64,000 nt of DNA from Thermohalobaculum sp965263335 (GTDB lineage Bacteria; Pseudomonadota; Alphaproteobacteria; Rhodobacterales; Rhodobacteraceae), in assembly GCA_965263335.1 (NCBI GenBank), contig CBDHHE010000003.1, positions 200,921 to 264,920 on the forward strand, in the 5' to 3' direction. Shown one piece after another: positions 26,015 through 35,389 of this stretch (the first letter of the stretch is position 1; each line of letters begins with the position of its first letter). A program made the translations under genes and the position numbers. Under the pieces are notes generated by a model, which saw nothing but the letters and a program-made list of their open reading frames with translations, made no database searches and had not been told where the DNA came from.

Positions 26015-27769
26015 GTGATCACGGTTCGGACGGAGCACGGCGAGGAGACGATGATCCTCGACGAGTTCGAGCGCCGGGCCAAAGAAGGGCTCATCGCGCC
26101 CGACACGCCGGTGAACTTTGCGCTGTTGACCGGTGACCGATGGGTTGAGGCGAACAAGCTCGACCTGTTCAACGAGAACTACAAGCCGTCGCTCATCAAC
26201 TTCAAGCGGTCGTTCTCGCTGAGCCGATTCCCGGCCATGACGCTTTTGCTCTGCGCGCTGCAAGTCGCGTTGTACGTCTCCGTGGGCGGCACGCAACGCG
26301 TCTTGCCGCTCGATGTGCTCGTCGCGGCCGGTGCCAAGATGTACGCGAGCATCTTCGAAATCGGTGAAACGTGGCGGCTACTGACCGCCAACGTCCTTCA
26401 CCGCGACGTCCTGCATCTTTCGTTCAACATGCTGTTTCTTTTCAACGTCGGCGGCGCCATCGAGAATGCGTACCGGTGGACGGACTATCTGCTCATCCTG
26501 GTCTCCGCTGCGCTGGGTACGACCTTGGTGTCGGTGGTCATGTCCGACAGCGCGTCCGTCGGCGCCTCGGGCATGGTGCTCGGCATGTTCGGCGCGGCGC
26601 TGGTTTTCGGTTATAAGTACGGGGACGATATCGAGGCGAGGTATCGGCGGTTTTTCGGCGGGGCGGTCCTTCCGTTTGTTCTCCTGATTCTCTGCCTGGG
26701 CTTTGTGAGCGAAAACACCGACAACTGGGGGCACCTGGGGGGCTTCGCAGGCGGGCTAGTCGCCGCCGTGCCGCTCGTTCCGCGGCTGTTGATCGAGCCG
26801 GGGGTTCGGCAGTGGCGGTCGCTTGGCGTCGCCACTTTGCTCGTCGTCTCCGTGTTCGGGGCCGGCCCGCTATTGCGGCAGGTCGGTGTGCCACTCCGCA
26901 CGGTCACCGATACGCAAGTCGGGCTGCAGATCGCAGTGCCGGCGCGTTGGCGGCCGGGCTTGGCCAACCATTTAGGCTATGCTTCCTGGAGCAACCCCCT
27001 TGGGGTCCGGATCGCGGCCACGCACCGACGGTCGACGGAGGGACCGGTGTTGCTGGCCGCGCTGCGGCGCCAGTTCACCGACGAAGTTCTGCAGGCCCAC
27101 GAGCGAGAGGGCGACATCGCCGACGTTCGGGTGGTTCGCGAGCGCCCGATGCTTATCGACGGGGGGCGGGCCATCGTGGTGGATATCGCCCTCGAGTCGC
27201 GCGGTGGTCCACAGATGACGCGGAACTTGCTCATCGAACGCGGCTACTACGCGTACACCGTGGTGATGAGTGCGCCCGTCGCATGGTTCGATGCCTACGA
27301 GCCGATCTTCGACCGACTGGCGAACGCGATCACGCTGGTGGACACCGATGCGCTTATTCAAAGCCGCAAGGTGGTCGATACCTTTGCGGGCATGTCGAGT
27401 GCGCACGTCGAGTACGCGGACCAGCTCGCGCTGCTCGGCCGGGTTGAGCAGGCGAGACAGCGCTATGCCATGGCGCTCGATACCCTGCCGGAGCTCGCCG
27501 ACGCGCACTTCGGTTGGGCTCGCCTCGCCCTGGACTATCACCTTTCGGTCGAGGAAGCTGCGGCGCGCGTCGACCGCCTTCACCGTCGCTATCCCGAACA
27601 AACAGCGTACGCGGCGCTGCTTGCGGATCTTCGACAGCGCTTAGGGCAGATGGACGAGGCCTGCGTGGTTCTTCAAGAGACCCTAGACCGAACGTCGGCG
27701 AGTGCCGACGACCTGAGGGCGCGCATTCGAACCCTTCGGTGTCGATCTGAGGGCTGGCTCGGCCGGTGA
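26015..27769 (+). CDS. Rhomboid protease with N-terminal GYF_2-like and C-terminal TPR-like domains
   Basis: The 584-residue protein starts at a GTG (26015). Residues 1-60 form a small domain (ITVRTEHGEETMILDEFERRAKEGLI...VNFALLTGDRWVEANKL) resembling GYF_2-type modules. Residues about 75-265 are a rhomboid core: HLSFNMLFLFN, the catalytic serine in GASG (Ser185) and the histidine in NWGHLGG (His240). Residues about 290-430 are soluble, and 450-584 are TPR-like helices (ARQRYAMALDTLPELADAHFGWARLAL). The catalytic dyad is intact, so intramembrane proteolysis is expected. First gene of a three-gene run with a membrane protein and an M23 peptidase. Confidence 0.88.
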   Translation: MITVRTEHGEETMILDEFERRAKEGLIAPDTPVNFALLTGDRWVEANKLDLFNENYKPSLINFKRSFSLSRFPAMTLLLCALQVALYVSVGGTQRVLPLDVLVAAGAKMYASIFEIGETWRLLTANVLHRDVLHLSFNMLFLFNVGGAIENAYRWTDYLLILVSAALGTTLVSVVMSDSASVGASGMVLGMFGAALVFGYKYGDDIEARYRRFFGGAVLPFVLLILCLGFVSENTDNWGHLGGFAGGLVAAVPLVPRLLIEPGVRQWRSLGVATLLVVSVFGAGPLLRQVGVPLRTVTDTQVGLQIAVPARWRPGLANHLGYASWSNPLGVRIAATHRRSTEGPVLLAALRRQFTDEVLQAHEREGDIADVRVVRERPMLIDGGRAIVVDIALESRGGPQMTRNLLIERGYYAYTVVMSAPVAWFDAYEPIFDRLANAITLVDTDALIQSRKVVDTFAGMSSAHVEYADQLALLGRVEQARQRYAMALDTLPELADAHFGWARLALDYHLSVEEAAARVDRLHRRYPEQTAYAALLADLRQRLGQMDEACVVLQETLDRTSASADDLRARIRTLRCRSEGWLGR

Positions 27770-27779
27770 TTTCGAACCG

Positions 27780-28529
27780 ATGAACGTGAGGTCAATAGGG
27801 TACGGGGGCTTGGTCAGACTGCGGGCTCTGCTGTCGCCGCTCGCACTGTTCGGGCTGGTCGTGCTCGGTCTACACGCCGGCAGCGACCGGCTCGATGACC
27901 TCGCGTATGTGGTCTTAAACACGATTGACCGATTCTTCGATGGGCTGCTGGGGGGCCTTGTGCAAGCCGTGCTGCCGTCCATGGGCGCGAGCGCGAAGAC
28001 CGTGGGGCAGTGGACGTATGCACTCGCGAGCCTGATCGATCTCGAAGAAAAACGCTGGGCGGCCCGGGTCGTTGCGCTCGCCTTCGAGCTCACCGCGGAT
28101 TGGCTGTTGATCTGGCCCGTTCTTCGACATCGCGGCGATCGGACCCCGTGGCGTCAGGCTTGGCCTTCGCCGCGCCGCATTCGAAACATCGGGGCTGTCT
28201 TTGCGCCGGTGGCGGTGGCCCTTGCGGGGACTGCAGGGGCAGTGGTCGTGGCGCAGCAGGCGCAGCTGCAGCTGTTTTGGTTCCTCCGGTTCGTGGGGCG
28301 CCCATGGTCGGGGCGGCTGGCAGGGATGGGCGCGCTGCTGATCCTCGGCTTCGTGCTGTGGCGGTTAACCTTGCCGGCCATTCGCGCCGCGCTCGCGTAC
28401 GGCCGCATTCACGCCGACGACGTGCCGTGGCGGCGGGGCTGGCTGTTGGCCGGGCCCTTGTTCATCGCGGCGCTCGCGATGGCGCCGGTGCCGCTGTGGC
28501 GAACCTTACGGGGACTCGGGCCATGGTGA
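27780..28529 (+). CDS. Polytopic membrane protein of unknown function
   Basis: The 249-residue product has about five hydrophobic segments (LLSPLALFGLVVLGLHAG; WLLIWPVL region; AVALAGTAGAVVVAQQ; LAGMGALLILGFVLWRL; LLAGPLFIAALAMAPV). No family recognised. It starts 10 bp after the rhomboid gene, and its stop overlaps the M23 peptidase start by 7 bp (28523-28529), so the three genes form an operon. Confidence 0.7.
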   Translation: MNVRSIGYGGLVRLRALLSPLALFGLVVLGLHAGSDRLDDLAYVVLNTIDRFFDGLLGGLVQAVLPSMGASAKTVGQWTYALASLIDLEEKRWAARVVALAFELTADWLLIWPVLRHRGDRTPWRQAWPSPRRIRNIGAVFAPVAVALAGTAGAVVVAQQAQLQLFWFLRFVGRPWSGRLAGMGALLILGFVLWRLTLPAIRAALAYGRIHADDVPWRRGWLLAGPLFIAALAMAPVPLWRTLRGLGPW

Positions 28530-29728
28530 AGCGCGACGACGATAGTCCGAAGAAGGGCGCGCGAGGTCTGCTGGGGCCCGAGACGATGCATACGTTGAGC
28601 CGGGAACGCGAGCGCTTCGAGAAGCTCTTGGCCGAAATGCGCGCGCTGCAGACCGGTGGACATGCGCCCGCTGGCCATTTTGACACGCCGCCGCCCGCGC
28701 GGCCTTCGCCGTCGTGGCTGGTCGGCCTCGACGTGCTCGTTCGCCTGATCGTGATCTACGCGCTCGTAGTCGGCACGCCGCTGGGGGCGATCATCCAGCG
28801 GGGCTGGGTCTGGATGACCGACAGCTCGGCCGACGTGCGGCCCCTGCTGAGCTACTTCTCCCAACCGTCGCTGACCAAGAGCCGACTGCGACCGCTGCAA
28901 ACGGCGCTGAAGCGGGGCCGCATCGTTCGGCGTCGCAAGACTGACCGCACGCAAGACCCCTTGCCGGCGGCGGTCGCGTTCCTGTTCTCCGAACACGAAG
29001 ACGAAGACGCCCAGGCCTTGGACGTGCGGCTTCCCAAGGTCGCGCAGCAGGCGCTGCGATCAGTCGCGGTGCTGTGGCCGGGCGACGCGGCCACGCCACG
29101 CCAACGCGAAGACGCGCTGCGGCTGGGGTTGAAGCGACTGCGGCAGCAGCTGGGGGCCGACGAGGCGGCGGTGGCGGCCCTTGCCGTGGAGCCCGAAAGC
29201 CTGGCGTTTGCGCTGCAGCGGGCCCGGGTCAGCGGGGCGGAGCATCCGGGCCGATTCGAAGTGTTTGAGCGCTACCTGACCCACGAGGAGCGACGGCCAG
29301 CCGCGTCGCTGGTGCACGGCGCGTTCGCGCTCGCCGGTGCGTTCTCCATGACGCCGCCTATCGAAGGGAAACTGCGGGTCACCTCGCCGTTCGGCTACCG
29401 CCATCACCCGGTGCTGCGGCGCCGTCGCCTTCACAAGGGCATCGATTTTGGGGTGCCGATCGGCACGCCGGTGCTGGCCGCGCAGGCGGGCGAGGTCGCC
29501 TTTGTCGGCGCCGACGGCGTCAACGGGCGATTCATTCGGCTCGACCACGGGCACGGGTTGACCACGACGTACTGCCATCTCGATTCGACTTCGGTCGAAG
29601 ACGGCGAGGACGTGGCGCGCGGGAAGGTTATTGCGAAGTCGGGCAACAGCGGCCGATCGACGGGACCTCACCTGCATTTTCAGGTCGAATTTGGCGGCAC
29701 TGCCGTCGATCCTGCACTTTTCCGATAA
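28523..29728 (+). CDS. Membrane-anchored M23 (LytM-type) endopeptidase
   Basis: The start is the ATG at 28523, overlapping the previous stop; 401 residues. A cytoplasmic N-terminal helix (RERERFEKLLAEMRAL) is followed by one membrane segment (LVRLIVIYALVVGTPLGAII, about 72-92), a 170-residue helical periplasmic part, and a C-terminal M23 domain. Zinc-site motifs are complete: FGYRHHPVLRRRRLHKGIDFG (HxxxD) and GPHLHFQVEFGG (HxH). It should cut peptidoglycan cross-bridges or stem peptides, or regulate such enzymes. Confidence 0.9.
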   Translation: MVKRDDDSPKKGARGLLGPETMHTLSRERERFEKLLAEMRALQTGGHAPAGHFDTPPPARPSPSWLVGLDVLVRLIVIYALVVGTPLGAIIQRGWVWMTDSSADVRPLLSYFSQPSLTKSRLRPLQTALKRGRIVRRRKTDRTQDPLPAAVAFLFSEHEDEDAQALDVRLPKVAQQALRSVAVLWPGDAATPRQREDALRLGLKRLRQQLGADEAAVAALAVEPESLAFALQRARVSGAEHPGRFEVFERYLTHEERRPAASLVHGAFALAGAFSMTPPIEGKLRVTSPFGYRHHPVLRRRRLHKGIDFGVPIGTPVLAAQAGEVAFVGADGVNGRFIRLDHGHGLTTTYCHLDSTSVEDGEDVARGKVIAKSGNSGRSTGPHLHFQVEFGGTAVDPALFR

Positions 29729-29817
29729 AAGCGACCGACGCCGCTCCTTAGCGACGGGTCGGGCGCGGGTCCCTTTCCCGGGTGAGCCGGCTGTGCGACG
29801 GTATCCCACGACAGGTC

Positions 29818-32607
29818 ATGAAGTGGCGAGTCATGAGAGGGCGGCGTACGCGATGGGCGGCCGTCGGCGCGGCTTTCGCTGTGCTGCTCGGGGGCCTGGC
29901 GTGTTCCCGGCCGAGCGCGCCGTCGAAGACTGCGCGACCGAATTCGCAATTGGATGTCGAGGCGTCGACGCTCGTTTGGAGCTATTTCGGCTGCCGTGAG
30001 GTTTTCGAAGGGCCGATCTGTGAGGTTCCGAGCCAAGGGACAGTCACGATTTGGGCGCGTTCGACGACCGGTACCTTGGTTGAGCCCAAGCTTTCGGGGA
30101 TGACCATGACGTCGAGTCGGACGGTCGACGGCGGGCGTCAGTGGCGCTTTTCGCCGACCGCGGACCGTGGCGAAGTCACGCTGACCGAAGTCGTCGGTGG
30201 GGCCCGTCGGGTCGAGTCGTTAAGCATTCGGCGGTTCGATCGACCGGCGTGTCCGCTCGAGATGCCCGACTTCGCGAGTCTGTCGGACAAGGCGCTCGAT
30301 GCTTTCGAAGCGCAAGTCAGAGAACAGCCGTCCGATGTTCGGCCCGATTGCTGGCGCCGGGCCATTTCCCAGGCCCGGCCGGTTCAGCGCATCACAACTC
30401 GAAACCTGCGATGGACGAAGTGGGCGCATCAAAGCTTCCGGCAGGCGGGACGGATTCGCTCGGCGGTGAATGTGGTCGCGACCCGGGCCTTTATCCTGTT
30501 TGAAGGCAATCGCGCCGATGAAAGCCAGACGGTGATCGCGCCGCTCGCGTCAACGTCGTCCATCACTGCGGGGCTGCGACTTCCGCTGCTGACGACGTAC
30601 GCGTTTGCAAGTCACGACCTCGCCGAGTTTGCTGCCGCGCGGCGAGCCCTGCAATTTGTCATGACTTGGGCTGAGCGTCTCGATGCGCCGTCGCAGTGGC
30701 AGTGGGCCGGTCGGGCCCTGCTCATTGTGCTCGAGCATCTGGGCGACGGTCACGGGGCCGAACGGCTCGCGGCGAAGCTCGCGTTGCGGGTGCCCAACGA
30801 GTTGCAAGGCTGCTTGGTTAACGGTGCTTTCGGCGCGATATTGTGGTGGTCGCTGGCGGCCCGAACGCGACCCTTTCGCCCTCTCGACGAACCCATCGCG
30901 GCCTCGCTGCCCCATGTCGACCTGGCCGAGGTTCGACGCCGGATTCTCTCGAACCTCGATGATTGCAAGATTCTTCGGGTCGATGCCCTGACGAATCTCG
31001 CACTCGAGTCGATCCTGCTGGGTCGTCCCCAGGAGGCCGACGCCTACTTGAGGCGCGCCGAAGCCGACATCGAGACGGGACCGGCCGCGCTGCGCAGCCA
31101 ACCGTGGTTGGCGGACGCACGCATCGAGTGGGCGCTGGCCGAGGATCGGCCCGCGAAGGCCCTTGCGCGGACCACCGCGCTGGCCCAACGGGACGACCTG
31201 TCTCCGATGCTCGCGTGGACGCTCGCCACAAAGCGGGCGGAGGCGCATCGACGCATGGGCAAGGTCGGTCGGGCGATCGCCGCGTGGGAGGAAGCGGTCC
31301 TGCTCGTCAATGAATGGCCGGGCGTTGTCGAACTCGACCGTTCGTTTGGTGGTTTAGCATCCAGCATTCATGAGGCCGCGCAGCGGCATGTGGACTTCCT
31401 CAATCAGCAGAACCGCGTCGCGGAAGGACTGCAGACGTTTCGATGGGCGCGGGCCCGCGCGCTGCGGGCGGCGCGGCGTAACGATCGCTTGGAGGCTTTG
31501 CCGCTCGATCGCCAACGGCAGTGGCGGTCGCTGGTCTCTGGCTATCAGCGGTTGCGGGCGGAGATCGATGCGCTTCCCGAACCCGATTCGATGCGGGAAG
31601 TACGGATGCGGGAGCGCGCGGTGGCTCGTCTCAGTGACCAAGCGCGGGTTAAGTTGCAGCAGGCTCGCGCCCTATTGTGGTCGAACTACGTTGAAGCGAA
31701 GCCCCGCGGACCGGAAAACGGTGAGCTGTTCTTGGCTGTTTACCCGGGTCGCAACGCCTGGCAGCTAAGCCTCGCGGACGTCGACGGTGCGCGTTCTTCG
31801 ACCCTCGTCTCCCTTCGGGCCCAGCGGGACGCCCTTCGGACCCAGCTGGTCGCTGCGTTCGCGCGCTACGATGATGTCATCGCGCGGTCAGATCGCATTC
31901 GCGTGATGGCGGTCGGCGACGGCGACCGAATCGATATTCATAAGGTTTCTTGGCGCGGCCGGCCGCTGTTTCACGCGAAGCCCGTTGTGTATGGGCTCGA
32001 CCTTCAGCGTCATCGCCGTCCGGGGCCCAAAAAGCCGAGTCGGGCACTGCTGGTCGCCGATCCGCAAACGCCCCAGGCGGGCGGCGCCCTCCCGCTGGCG
32101 CGCGTCGAAGCGGCGACCTCGCAAGATTGGCTGCAGGCGCAGGGCTGGCGTACCACGTTGTTGTCGGGGCCCGCGGCTACTCGAGCCGCGACGGTGAAGG
32201 CCCTCGAAGATGTCGACCTATTTCACTTTGCAGGGCATGCGCGCGCGGATGGCACGCGCCTCGGACCCGTCCTGCACTTGGCGCGCGGTCAGCACCTGGC
32301 CGTGTCCGACGTCCTCGCGCTGACCGCGGGGCCGCGCATCGTCATCTTGTCGGCCTGCGAGAGCGGCCGCGACGCCGCCCGGGGCGTCCCGGGCCCTGAC
32401 CTGGGCGTGGCGCAGGCTTTTCTGTTGTCCGGGACGTCGATGGTGGTGGCGACGACTCGACCGGTCACCGATGGGCTCGGGGCGAAGGTTGGCCACGCCC
32501 TTCATCGGTCTTCTGCGTACACGCCGGCCGAGGCCGCGCGGGTCCTCGGGCAACTCGACGCGACCATCGAAGAGGATGTGTCGGCATTTCGCGTCTTCGT
32601 CCCTTAG
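29818..32607 (+). CDS. TPR-like CHAT-domain caspase-family lipoprotein
   Basis: I start at the ATG at 29818, giving 929 residues and a lipoprotein signal ending LLGGLAC. Residues about 30-130 are a beta-rich domain; about 140-600 are helical repeats of TPR type (FRQAGRIRSAVNVVATRAF, LGRPQEADAYLRRAEADIE, RRMGKVGRAIAAWEEAVLL). The last about 230 residues are a CHAT protease domain with catalytic His807 in VDLFHFAGHA and Cys847 in VILSACESG, followed by GVAQAFLLSGTSMVVAT. The dyad is intact. CHAT domains are caspase-like peptidases, often activated through TPRs. Here the lipid anchor places it in the periplasm. It opens a rightward run with an S8 peptidase, a sigma factor and two membrane proteins. 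Confidence 0.88.
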   Translation: MKWRVMRGRRTRWAAVGAAFAVLLGGLACSRPSAPSKTARPNSQLDVEASTLVWSYFGCREVFEGPICEVPSQGTVTIWARSTTGTLVEPKLSGMTMTSSRTVDGGRQWRFSPTADRGEVTLTEVVGGARRVESLSIRRFDRPACPLEMPDFASLSDKALDAFEAQVREQPSDVRPDCWRRAISQARPVQRITTRNLRWTKWAHQSFRQAGRIRSAVNVVATRAFILFEGNRADESQTVIAPLASTSSITAGLRLPLLTTYAFASHDLAEFAAARRALQFVMTWAERLDAPSQWQWAGRALLIVLEHLGDGHGAERLAAKLALRVPNELQGCLVNGAFGAILWWSLAARTRPFRPLDEPIAASLPHVDLAEVRRRILSNLDDCKILRVDALTNLALESILLGRPQEADAYLRRAEADIETGPAALRSQPWLADARIEWALAEDRPAKALARTTALAQRDDLSPMLAWTLATKRAEAHRRMGKVGRAIAAWEEAVLLVNEWPGVVELDRSFGGLASSIHEAAQRHVDFLNQQNRVAEGLQTFRWARARALRAARRNDRLEALPLDRQRQWRSLVSGYQRLRAEIDALPEPDSMREVRMRERAVARLSDQARVKLQQARALLWSNYVEAKPRGPENGELFLAVYPGRNAWQLSLADVDGARSSTLVSLRAQRDALRTQLVAAFARYDDVIARSDRIRVMAVGDGDRIDIHKVSWRGRPLFHAKPVVYGLDLQRHRRPGPKKPSRALLVADPQTPQAGGALPLARVEAATSQDWLQAQGWRTTLLSGPAATRAATVKALEDVDLFHFAGHARADGTRLGPVLHLARGQHLAVSDVLALTAGPRIVILSACESGRDAARGVPGPDLGVAQAFLLSGTSMVVATTRPVTDGLGAKVGHALHRSSAYTPAEAARVLGQLDATIEEDVSAFRVFVP

Positions 32608-32613
32608 TCCGCC

Positions 32614-32679
32614 ATGAATTTTAAGCAAACCGTCTTTTTGCTGCTTAATCCGGGCGGGGGCGATCGAAAGATCGAGTAG
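32614..32679 (+). CDS. Possible 21-residue leader peptide upstream of the S8 gene
   Basis: An ATG at 32614 opens a 21-codon frame (MNFKQTVFLLLNPGGG then a charged tail) ending at TAG 32677-32679, just before the S8 peptidase start. No clear ribosome binding site. It coincides with an AT-rich inverted repeat, so it may be chance. Confidence 0.2.
   Translation: MNFKQTVFLLLNPGGGDRKIE
32621..32648. promoter_or_regulatory. AT-rich inverted repeat between the CHAT and S8 genes
   Basis: TTAAGCA (32621-32627) and TGCTTAA (32642-32648) form a perfect 7-bp inverted repeat around a 14-base spacer that contains five Ts. In GC-rich surroundings this could be an operator for the sigma/S8 unit or a weak terminator/attenuator after the CHAT gene. 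Confidence 0.35.
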
Positions 32680-32687
32680 GTCTCTAC

Positions 32688-34694
32688 ATGTATATATGTC
32701 GAAAGCTAGCGTTTCTCACGGCCTTATTGGCGATGGCGGGGACTCTGTTCAGTCGACCGGCGCCGGCCGAGGCTTGCGGAGTCGGACCGGTGCCGACGGA
32801 TCCGTTTGAGCGCATGCTCGAGTTTACCGGCAGCTCGACTGTCAACTGTGACCAGCTCGGACTCAATCCACCGGCCTTCTTCGTGCCGACGCGCGGGGAT
32901 TGGTATCAAGTCCAGCGCGACTATCTATTCCAAGGCAATCGCACGGGGCGGCTGGGTTCGTACTGTGTACTTACGCTGACCATGGGCGAGGAGTGGCCGT
33001 CGGTCGCCGAGTTGATCGACGCTGGGGTTGTCGAGGAGCCCGATCCGTTGCTGATCGTCGATGGCGTCGAGGGCCCGCCTGGCTACTCGGTGTACTCGTC
33101 GCGCATCGTGCCTGATTACTTGGCCCTGTTGGCCCCGACCCCCGAGTACGGGGGCATGTCCAATGCCTATTGGCCCTATCATTACAGGCGCTTCATGACG
33201 AGCATCGGCGCTTTTGAAGCGTCAACTCTCGTTTCGGCTTTGCCCCCGCCCCAGCGTCCTCCTCGGCTGGCGATTCTGGACAGCGCGCCGACGTCATCGA
33301 CCCCGGGCTGGACGTTGACTGCCGACCACCGAGATCATGGTGTCGCGCTCGCGCGGATGGCCGAGGAAATGCTCTGCGAACAGGGCGACAGCCTGGGCCC
33401 TTGCTTGGCGAGCGTTGTATCCGTGCAGGCGTTGGGCCGCAATCCCGCGTATCCTTCGGCCGGGTCGCTCGGCGACTTGGCCATGGCCATCAAACAGGCG
33501 ATCGAAGACGCTCCCTCGCCCGATCGCCTGACGATCACCTTGCCCCTGGGTTGGGTTCATCCGGCGCTCGGTGGCCACTTGGGGGACATCTTTGACGCGG
33601 TTCCAGCGGGTTCGGTGCCGGAAACCGTAGGCGCCGGCGCGCTGCACGAGGTCTTCGAATATGCGGCCTGCGTCGGGACGCTGATCATTGGGTCAACGGG
33701 AAATCGAGTTGGGCTGCATGACCGCTGCTATGAGGAAGAGGCGATTCGGCCCGCGCATTGGGCTTCGCATACGATCACCGCGGCCGAGTGCGCGTCGCAG
33801 TTCAATGTTACGGCGGGCTATGGGGGGGCGCGACCTCTGGTGATGACCGTCGGCGCCACGAACGACCATAACCAGCGGCTTGGCGTGCACCGTCAACTCT
33901 CCTTTCCCGACGTATACGCCAACGGGATGGCGGCCGTCGCACCTATAAAGACGTTGGGCAATCAGCCGACGGCGCAGCTCTACGGCACGTCGGCGTCGTC
34001 GATCGTCGCCAGCGCACTGTCCGTCATTCTGCAGCACCGAAATGGGTCGACGAAGGCGATCATGATGCGGGAGCTCCTCGCCCCCACGGGCGGCCCGATC
34101 TCGTTGTATGACTACGTTCGACGCCACTTCGAAGACTATGCGGCTGTGGTGTCCCCGCCGGCGCGGCTCGCGCCGCATCCGACGAAGCTTGGCCTTCAGC
34201 CCGACGATTCGGCCCAAATACCGAATTCGGGCAACGTGCAGCCATGTACGCTCCCCAGTGGAGAGCATATCGAAATTCTCGGCGGCAGTGCCAACGATTG
34301 CCTGCTGTTGTCGCGCTCCAGCGCGGACGAAGCGCCGTTTACGCATCAAACGCCGCTATCCAGCGGCGGCGGGCCCTGCCCATCGTGCACGGTGAGTATG
34401 AACAGTCTCAGTGCCGTGACGGCGAACGTTATGGCCCCTAGCCAGGCGACCAACTTCGAGATGCACTTCGTTGAGCTGAATACGGCGGGAAGCATCCACT
34501 TGTACGCGCTCCCATCGCCGATGATGCTTGTCCCGGGGACAACCTACCAGATTCCGCTCAACTTACCGCCGGGCGTGACGTTCAATCCGGCGACAACAAC
34601 GGCGCGCATCATCGGCAACAACGATACGGACGCCACCCTCTTGGGGTTCGAGATTTACGTGAACAGTACAACGGTTCCTGCGCTCACGCCGTAA
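32688..34694 (+). CDS. Secreted subtilisin-fold (S8-like) peptidase
   Basis: A 668-residue exported protein with signal peptide (LAFLTALLAMAGTLFSRPAPAEAC). A divergent S8 catalytic domain spans about 190-490: Asp198 in LAILDSAP, His217 in DHRDHGVALARM, an oxyanion-type Asn in IGSTGN, and Ser435 in YGTSASSIVASALSVIL. The three residues occur in the order and contexts expected for subtilases, although the flanks are unusual. Residues about 500-668 form a beta-rich C-terminal domain with a Cys pair (GGPCPSCTVSMN). The ATG at 32688 has AGTAGG 8 bp upstream. It is 80 bp downstream of the CHAT gene and 38 bp upstream of the sigma factor gene. Confidence 0.78.
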   Translation: MYICRKLAFLTALLAMAGTLFSRPAPAEACGVGPVPTDPFERMLEFTGSSTVNCDQLGLNPPAFFVPTRGDWYQVQRDYLFQGNRTGRLGSYCVLTLTMGEEWPSVAELIDAGVVEEPDPLLIVDGVEGPPGYSVYSSRIVPDYLALLAPTPEYGGMSNAYWPYHYRRFMTSIGAFEASTLVSALPPPQRPPRLAILDSAPTSSTPGWTLTADHRDHGVALARMAEEMLCEQGDSLGPCLASVVSVQALGRNPAYPSAGSLGDLAMAIKQAIEDAPSPDRLTITLPLGWVHPALGGHLGDIFDAVPAGSVPETVGAGALHEVFEYAACVGTLIIGSTGNRVGLHDRCYEEEAIRPAHWASHTITAAECASQFNVTAGYGGARPLVMTVGATNDHNQRLGVHRQLSFPDVYANGMAAVAPIKTLGNQPTAQLYGTSASSIVASALSVILQHRNGSTKAIMMRELLAPTGGPISLYDYVRRHFEDYAAVVSPPARLAPHPTKLGLQPDDSAQIPNSGNVQPCTLPSGEHIEILGGSANDCLLLSRSSADEAPFTHQTPLSSGGGPCPSCTVSMNSLSAVTANVMAPSQATNFEMHFVELNTAGSIHLYALPSPMMLVPGTTYQIPLNLPPGVTFNPATTTARIIGNNDTDATLLGFEIYVNSTTVPALTP

Positions 34695-34732
34695 CCGTTC
34701 TCCCACCCGAATGCACGTTCGCCTGAGGAGCC

Positions 34733-35389
34733 ATGTCGACTGAAGAATCGGTCGGCGGTGACATTCACGCCGAGCACGCGCTGTTAACGCGCGCGCTCGG
34801 GCGTGATCGGCGGGCCGTGCATGCGTTGGTTCGGTATCTCGAACCGCGCCTACTCCTGCGCGCGAACGCGCTGCTGTCGTACGACCGGACAACGGGTTCG
34901 AGGGAGGACGCGATGGACCTCGTGCAGTCGGCGTGGCGGGAATTGATCCGCGACGATTGGCGCGTACTGCGACAGTGGGACCCGAACCGGAGTGTGCGCC
35001 TCGTGACCTATGTGGGGGTCGTGGCGAGCAACAAGATGATCACGGAGCTTCGCCGGCGCACGCGGACGGATAAGTCGGAGGACATTATGCCGCCCGAGGC
35101 GTTGAGTCAGCTGGCAGACCTGACCGATGCGCTCACGCAGCGCATCAGTGACCGTCAATATCTCGAGGTTTTGCTCACGGAGCTGCGGGCTTCGTTGACC
35201 GGGAAGGGGGGGCGCGCGTTCGAGGTTCTTTACCTTGAGGACCTTTCGGTCGAGGAAGCCATGGCCCGCACGAACCTGACCCGCGCCTCGCTGTACAGCT
35301 ACCGACGCCGGATCAAGCAGCTGGTGCAGGTCATTGCGGAACAGCTCGAACGACCCCGTAAAGCGGCCAAAGAGCGAGTCGAATCATGA
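34733..35389 (+). CDS. ECF-type sigma-70 family RNA polymerase sigma factor
   Basis: The 218-residue protein shows sigma region 2 (AMDLVQSAWRELIRDDWRVLRQWDPNRSVRLVTYVGVVASNKMITELRR by blocks at about residues 60-105) with the DLVQ..W core-binding motif and region 2.4-like VASNKM. Region 4 is recognisable but short, about 150-205: AFEVLYLEDLSVEEAMARTNLTRASLYSYRRRIKQLV. No other domain. Start at ATG 34733 with GAGGAG upstream. Its stop overlaps the start of the following membrane protein by 4 bp (ATGA), the classical arrangement for a sigma/anti-sigma pair. Confidence 0.85.
   Translation: MSTEESVGGDIHAEHALLTRALGRDRRAVHALVRYLEPRLLLRANALLSYDRTTGSREDAMDLVQSAWRELIRDDWRVLRQWDPNRSVRLVTYVGVVASNKMITELRRRTRTDKSEDIMPPEALSQLADLTDALTQRISDRQYLEVLLTELRASLTGKGGRAFEVLYLEDLSVEEAMARTNLTRASLYSYRRRIKQLVQVIAEQLERPRKAAKERVES

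Noticed and set aside
28010..28522. N-terminal extension of the M23 peptidase
   Set aside because: It overlaps the membrane-protein gene out of frame and is Arg/Gly-rich low complexity; the ATG at 28523 overlaps the upstream stop as expected in an operon.
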